A stretch of DNA of 7,928 bases from JAFCCL01 sp041645325. GTDB lineage: Archaea > Iainarchaeota > Iainarchaeia > Iainarchaeales > GCA-2688035. The notes under the pieces were generated by a model, which ran no database searches, was not told where the DNA came from, and saw nothing but the letters and a program-made list of their open reading frames with translations. A program made the translations under genes and the position numbers. This document shows positions 5,417 through 7,928 of this stretch, in pieces; position 1 is the first letter of the stretch, and every line of letters begins with the position of its first letter. The stretch is taken from the NCBI GenBank assembly GCA_041645325.1, contig JBAZQI010000042.1:1-7928 (forward strand), read 5' to 3'.

Positions 5417-5602
5417 AAGCGCAGAGCTTTTTCTCGTCGATTTTGTCCCTGGCAAAGAAAACAGCCAGCAAGTCAAAGGAATCAGAGGAAAAAAGCCGGC
5501 ATTTGATCAGGGAACCCTTTGCAATGCAAGGAAAAATTTTTGCGCGAAGGCTGTTTGATTGGATGAAAGAGTCAAGCAATGCAAAAACCCCCTGTGTAAT
5601 AT

Positions 5603-5670
5603 AATAATATAAAAAAGAATAATATAAAAAGAATAAAAAGGAAAGGGTGGCGCCTGCCAAAGCAGGCGCC
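5603..5670 (-). terminator. Orphan hairpin plus T-rich tract resembling a terminator
   Basis: GGCGCCTGC-CAAA-GCAGGCGCC (5649-5670) is a perfect 9-bp stem with a 4-nt loop. On the minus strand it is followed by a long T-rich tract (TTTTTATTCTTTTTATAT and on to about 5603), like an intrinsic terminator. No minus-strand gene ends here: the next one to the right is metK, whose own hairpin and T tract lie at 6362-6418. The two tracts resemble each other. The structure is certain; its role is inferred. Confidence 0.5.
5604..5618 (-). promoter_or_regulatory. Former promoter of the YbaK-type gene
   Basis: This A/T-only tract (minus strand TTTTTTATATTATTA) lies 25-35 nt upstream of the presumed TTG start at 5579, the right place for a TATA box. 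It may equally be the T-rich tail of the hairpin at 5649-5670. Confidence 0.3.
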
Positions 5671-5690
5671 CTTCAAAAAAATAGGCAAGA

Positions 5691-5698
5691 TTTAAATA
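5691..5698 (+). promoter_or_regulatory. TATA box for the gene at 5730
   Basis: TTTAAATA is close to the archaeal TATA consensus. It predicts transcription from about 5720, leaving a leader of 10 nt or less before the start codon, as is common for archaeal leaderless genes. Confidence 0.55.
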
Positions 5699-5729
5699 AA
5701 AGAGAAGCCAAAATCTAAACAGGTTGCTT

Positions 5730-6338
5730 ATGCTGAGATATAAAGATGACCCGGCCGGTGAAGAGGGAAAACCATTAATTCCTAAATCACTTAGGGCGGA
5801 ATTTGATAAATTTTGCGAAAGGTATAGGCATCAGCTTCCGCTTGCTTATGTGTTCCAACACCCTCAAGAGGCAATGAATTTTTTGGTTGAAGCGTTTTAC
5901 CATGAAAAAAGAAGAGCGGCTCTTTTCAGGGAGGGAAGATATGCCGAAGCTTTTGAAGGCATTGATTCAACTGATTCCCTTGCTGGTTTTATCAAGGCGG
6001 GGGTATTCCCAAAAAAAAGCCTGGATATTTTTATGAGGTATGACCTGCATGCGCAGAAAACCCTCGAAGCATATAAGGCATTGCAAGAAGCAAAGGCCGG
6101 TGGAAAGCAAAAAGGGGAACTGAGAAAACTGAAAGGGGACTACTCAAAACTCAGGCAAGAGGAAATCCGCGCTTTTCGAAAATATTGCAGGACCTTTTAT
6201 CAGTATGACACTGAACATTCTTTTAAAAAAATAAAAAGCGGCGTTGGCATTGTTGGCAGGATGCAGGCAGCAGCAGCCAGAAGGCGAATCAGAAAATCAA
6301 TAAAAGTAAAAAATGCAGTACGACCGAAAATACCGTGA
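5730..6338 (+). CDS. Uncharacterised basic, mostly alpha-helical protein
   Basis: I do not recognise this 202-residue protein. It has no signal peptide, membrane segment, Cys cluster or nucleotide-binding motif. Residues 22-70 look helical and mixed-charge (AEFDKFCERYRHQ, then EAMNFLVEAFYHEKRRAALF). Residues 105-152 form a long charged helical stretch with coiled-coil tendency (EAYKALQEAKAGG, ELRKLKGDYSKLRQEEIRAF). The last 40 residues are strongly basic (KKIKSG, AAARRRIRKSIKVKN), suggesting nucleic-acid binding. ATG 5730 is chosen because the TATA box at 5691 starts transcripts around 5720; an in-frame TTG at 5724 would add MLM in place of M and is also possible. It stands alone, between the dead deacylase gene and metK, with T-rich terminator-like tracts for the opposite strand on both sides. 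It may be a recent arrival. Confidence 0.75.
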   Translation: MLRYKDDPAGEEGKPLIPKSLRAEFDKFCERYRHQLPLAYVFQHPQEAMNFLVEAFYHEKRRAALFREGRYAEAFEGIDSTDSLAGFIKAGVFPKKSLDIFMRYDLHAQKTLEAYKALQEAKAGGKQKGELRKLKGDYSKLRQEEIRAFRKYCRTFYQYDTEHSFKKIKSGVGIVGRMQAAAARRRIRKSIKVKNAVRPKIP

Positions 6339-6361
6339 ACCCCTAAGTATTAATAGGATAT

Positions 6362-6418
6362 AAAAAAAAAGAAATGAAAAGAATAAAATAGAGTGGGCTT
6401 TTTTATAGCCCGCACTCT
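6362..6418 (-). terminator. metK terminator
   Basis: A hairpin overlaps the metK stop codon: AGAGTG pairs with CACTCT (6390-6395 with 6413-6418) and GGCT with AGCC (6396-6399 with 6407-6410), leaving a 2-nt bulge and a 7-nt loop. On the minus strand it is followed by a T-rich tract with a run of nine Ts (6362-6370). This fits termination of the metK transcript. The plus-strand gene ending at 6338 has no clear terminator of its own. Confidence 0.6.
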
Positions 6419-7566
6419 TTTCTCAATGCTTCGGCCTTGTCTGTCTTTTCCCAGGTGAAATCCGGGTCTTCGCGCCCAAAGTGGCCATAGGTGCACGCTT
6501 TCCTGAAAATCGGCCTTCTCAGGTTAAGATACTTTATTATTTCGCTTGGCCTGAGGTCAAAAAGCTTTTTCACTGCATCGTAGACCTTCTTTGGCTCAAC
6601 ATTGTGGGTGCCGTGCAGGTCTATGAACAGGCTTATCGGGTCCCTGCCGCCAATTGCGTAGGAAAGCTGGACCTCTGCCCTGTCGGCAATGCCTGCCTTT
6701 ACTATGTTTTTGGCAATGTACCTGGCCATGTATGCCGCGCTCCTGTCAACCTTTGAGGGGTCTTTTCCGCTAAAGGCGCCGCCTCCGTGGTTTCCCACTC
6801 CGCCGTAAGTGTCCACTATTATTTTCCTTCCGGTGCAGCCCGAATCTGCAACAGGGCCACCCAAAACAAACCTGCCTGTGTTGTTGATGTAATACCTTGT
6901 GTTTGCGTCAAGCATTTTGCCGCAGACAGGCTTTATGACCTTTTCCTTTATGTCTCTCCTGAGGTCTTCAAGTTCTACGTCCGGATCGTGCTGTGCCGCT
7001 ATGACAACAGCCTCAATCCTTTTCGGCTTGTTGCCCTCATATTCTATTGTGACCTGGGTTTTTCCGTCAGGCCTAAGGTATGGCAAAACGCCCTTTTTGC
7101 GCACCTCAGTAAGCTTCATTGCAAGCTTGTGCGCATACATTATCGGAGCCGGCATGAGCTCCGGCGTTTCGTTGGTTGCATAGCCTGACATCATTCCCTG
7201 GTCCCCTGCGCCGCCCTCGCCTTCCTTTTCGTCGACACCCATTGCTATGTCCGGGCTTTGCCCGTGAATGGAAGTCAGTATTCCAACTGTCTGGTAATCA
7301 AAGCCGTATTCAGGCTTGTCATAGCCAATGTCCTTTATCACGCCCCTCGCAATCTTTTGCACGTCAACATAGGTCTTTGTTGTGACTTCGCCTGTTACCA
7401 CAATGAAGCCCATTCCGGCCATTGTCTCGCAGGCAACCCTTGCCGTGGGGTCGTCCGTTATTATTGCATCAAGGACCGCGTCGCTGATCTGGTCGCAGAC
7501 CTTGTCAGGATGGCCCTCGGTCATCGCTTCGCTCGTGAACAAAAATTTTCCGTCTCCGCTTCTCAT
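6403..7566 (-). CDS. metK: S-adenosylmethionine synthetase, bacterial type
   Basis: The enzyme makes S-adenosylmethionine from ATP and methionine and is cytoplasmic. The protein has 387 residues, the normal length of bacterial and eukaryotic MetK, and carries its signatures: FTSEAMTEGHPDKVCDQISD (10-29, with GHPDK at 18-22), GAGDQGMMSGYA (119-130), GRFVLGGPVADSGCTGRKII (231-250), the glycine-rich GGGAFSGKD (261-269) and YGHFGR (360-365). Most archaea instead use a distantly related MAT of about 400 residues without these motifs, so this gene is of bacterial descent or belongs to a lineage that carries the bacterial form. One departure is IDLHGTHNV (315-323), where MetK usually has VDTFGTG. 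Start ATG 7566 is supported by the alignment and by a TATA-like box at 7591-7600. It is divergent from the HTH/CBS gene. Confidence 0.97.
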   Translation of the reverse strand: MRSGDGKFLFTSEAMTEGHPDKVCDQISDAVLDAIITDDPTARVACETMAGMGFIVVTGEVTTKTYVDVQKIARGVIKDIGYDKPEYGFDYQTVGILTSIHGQSPDIAMGVDEKEGEGGAGDQGMMSGYATNETPELMPAPIMYAHKLAMKLTEVRKKGVLPYLRPDGKTQVTIEYEGNKPKRIEAVVIAAQHDPDVELEDLRRDIKEKVIKPVCGKMLDANTRYYINNTGRFVLGGPVADSGCTGRKIIVDTYGGVGNHGGGAFSGKDPSKVDRSAAYMARYIAKNIVKAGIADRAEVQLSYAIGGRDPISLFIDLHGTHNVEPKKVYDAVKKLFDLRPSEIIKYLNLRRPIFRKACTYGHFGREDPDFTWEKTDKAEALRKECGL

Positions 7567-7590
7567 TTCAACACCAACTCCGAAAAGTTA

Positions 7591-7600
7591 GATTTATTTG
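7591..7600 (-). promoter_or_regulatory. Candidate TATA box for metK
   Basis: The minus strand reads CAAATAAATC, about 30 nt before the ATG at 7566. This predicts a transcript start near 7570 and a leader of only a few bases. A GGAG at 7578-7581 would then lie at or upstream of the transcript start, so it probably does not act in ribosome binding. Confidence 0.4.
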
Positions 7601-7615
7601 AATTAAGAAAAGGGG

Positions 7616-7637
7616 GCAATTGCTTTTAAGTAATTGC
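7616..7637. promoter_or_regulatory. Inverted repeat in the metK / HTH divergent promoter region
   Basis: GCAATTGC (7616-7623, itself a palindrome) and TAATTGC (7631-7637) put GCAATT and AATTGC in inverted orientation around TTTTAAG. It lies midway between the two divergent TATA-like boxes, a plausible operator position for the adjacent HTH protein. Only the sequence symmetry supports this. Confidence 0.3.
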
Positions 7638-7667
7638 AAAATGAACCAAATATTCCGATTTGAATAA

Positions 7668-7678
7668 GGTTAAAAACG
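7668..7678 (+). promoter_or_regulatory. Candidate TATA box for the HTH/CBS gene
   Basis: GGTTAAAAACG lies about 28 nt upstream of the ATG at 7701, matching a leaderless archaeal transcript. Confidence 0.45.
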
Positions 7679-7700
7679 TTTTTGGTGCACCTGTCTTACC

Positions 7701-7928
7701 ATGCTTCCTGACCTTGGGGAAATAAAGGCAAGGCGGATTTCCGCCGGATTGACGCAAAGCCGGCTTGCCTCATTGAGCGGCGTTTCACAGAGCCTCATCG
7801 CAAAAATAGAGGCAGGGAACATTGAGCCAAGCTATGGAAGGGCAAAAAGGCTGCTTGACTGCCTTGCCCAGCTCAACGCAAAAAAGGAAAAGCAGGCAAA
7901 GGACATAATGACAAGGCCTGTGATGCTT
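7701..7928 (+). CDS. XRE-family HTH regulator with start of a CBS domain (partial)
   Basis: Seventy-six codons are open from ATG 7701 to the window edge with no stop; the 3' part is missing. Residues 5-45 form an XRE/Cro-type helix-turn-helix: IKARRISAGLTQSRLASLSG then VSQSLIAKIEAGNIEPSY, with the TQSRLASLSGVSQS core and the usual IEAGxxxP ending. A helical stretch RAKRLLDCLAQLNAKKEKQ follows. The last residues, AKDIMTRPVML (66-76), match the first strand of a CBS domain. HTH plus a CBS pair is a known archaeal regulator architecture, in which CBS domains sense adenosyl ligands such as AMP, ATP or SAM. The leaderless-type TATA box supports the start. Divergent arrangement with metK hints that it controls that gene, but this is inference. 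Confidence 0.88.
   Translation, partial: MLPDLGEIKARRISAGLTQSRLASLSGVSQSLIAKIEAGNIEPSYGRAKRLLDCLAQLNAKKEKQAKDIMTRPVML

Larger units (their letters stand above)
5079..5579 (-). pseudogene. Broken YbaK/ProX-type aminoacyl-tRNA deacylase gene
   Basis: The translated pieces match the YbaK/EbsC/ProX editing fold, whose intact members hydrolyse mischarged aminoacyl-tRNAs in trans. Piece 1 (5579 to about 5398) has SFIQSNSLRAKIF, LIKCRLFSSDSF (the Lys aligning with the catalytic lysine of IVKSLVF) and ARDKIDEKKL. Piece 2 (about 5307-5245) has SLRPVEAEEVEEITGYKAG. Piece 3 (5242-5079) has APVSIYGVRVVVDSKVMN and ends LEISPSEIVNANDAAIVAG before TAG. Lesions: a 100-nt insertion unit carrying repeat copy 2 separates pieces 1 and 2, a one-base slip in an A run (5241-5245) separates 2 and 3, and roughly 15-20 residues seem missing between KIFPC and LIKC. 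The start is uncertain; TTG 5579 follows AGGGGG. The family call is firm and the gene is almost certainly dead, although the A-run slip could be an assembly error. Confidence 0.85.

Noticed and set aside
5426..5437. GCTTTTTCTCGT near copy 2 resembling the 37-nt derivative's interior (2798-2810)
   Set aside because: Here it encodes the conserved DEKK of the deacylase, so the resemblance is probably chance in A/T-rich sequence.
5286..5660. A 124-residue minus-strand open frame starting with a hydrophobic, Tyr-rich segment
   Set aside because: Its N-terminal part is translation of the hairpin and T-rich tract at 5603-5670, its middle is the first piece of the YbaK-type pseudogene, and its end is translation of the inserted repeat. 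It is a composite, not a gene.
6481..7629. Plus-strand open frames opposite metK
   Set aside because: They are antisense shadows of a complete, highly conserved SAM synthetase gene.

Overview
The window looks like a chromosomal segment of an archaeon, probably a small-genome (DPANN-type) lineage, though nothing here fixes the phylum. The reasons are: a TraB-family protein with a membrane C-terminus, an XRE helix-turn-helix protein running into an apparent CBS domain, a stand-alone EMAPII/MetRS-C-like tRNA-binding domain, several GTG starts, and A/T-rich TATA-like boxes about 25-30 nt upstream of starts that have almost no leader and usually no Shine-Dalgarno sequence. Two genes have a less typical flavour: SAM synthetase is of the bacterial MetK type, and CTP synthase belongs to a divergent branch with a 30-residue N-terminal extension.

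Layout, left to right. 36-508 (minus) is a hicB-hicA toxin-antitoxin pair whose genes overlap. 739-2439 (plus) is CTP synthase, convergent with a tiny Trm112-like zinc-ribbon gene (2446-2619, minus). 2645-2824 is a cluster of hairpins between the divergent Trm112-like and TraB-family genes. 2869-4029 (plus) is the TraB-family membrane protein. It converges on a two-gene minus-strand operon: a PHP-domain phosphoesterase (5045-4371), followed with no spacer by a tRNA-binding OB-fold protein (4370-4047). 5079-5579 (minus) is a broken YbaK/ProX-type aminoacyl-tRNA deacylase gene. 5730-6338 (plus) is an unrecognised basic protein. 6403-7566 (minus) is metK, and diverging from it at 7701 is a partial XRE-HTH/CBS regulator that runs off the window.

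The most notable result is a short structured interspersed repeat. Two 84-nt copies (2682-2765 and 5320-5403, same orientation) are identical at 78 of 84 positions, and five of the six differences fall inside 4-nt hairpin loops. The second copy sits inside the YbaK-type gene, flanked by direct repeats 100 nt apart (AGGCTTTGCG exactly, 17/19 when extended). Conceptually removing that 100-nt unit rejoins the deacylase reading frame without a seam, which points to a past insertion. A 37-nt derivative with the same ends lies at 2788-2824. I infer a small non-autonomous, hairpin-rich mobile repeat; no transposase is visible here.

Functionally, the PHP/tRNA-binding operon and the dead deacylase form a small translation-related neighbourhood, while pyrG and metK are core metabolism. 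The hicBA pair, the repeats, the decayed gene and the orphan gene at 5730-6338 are the accessory part.
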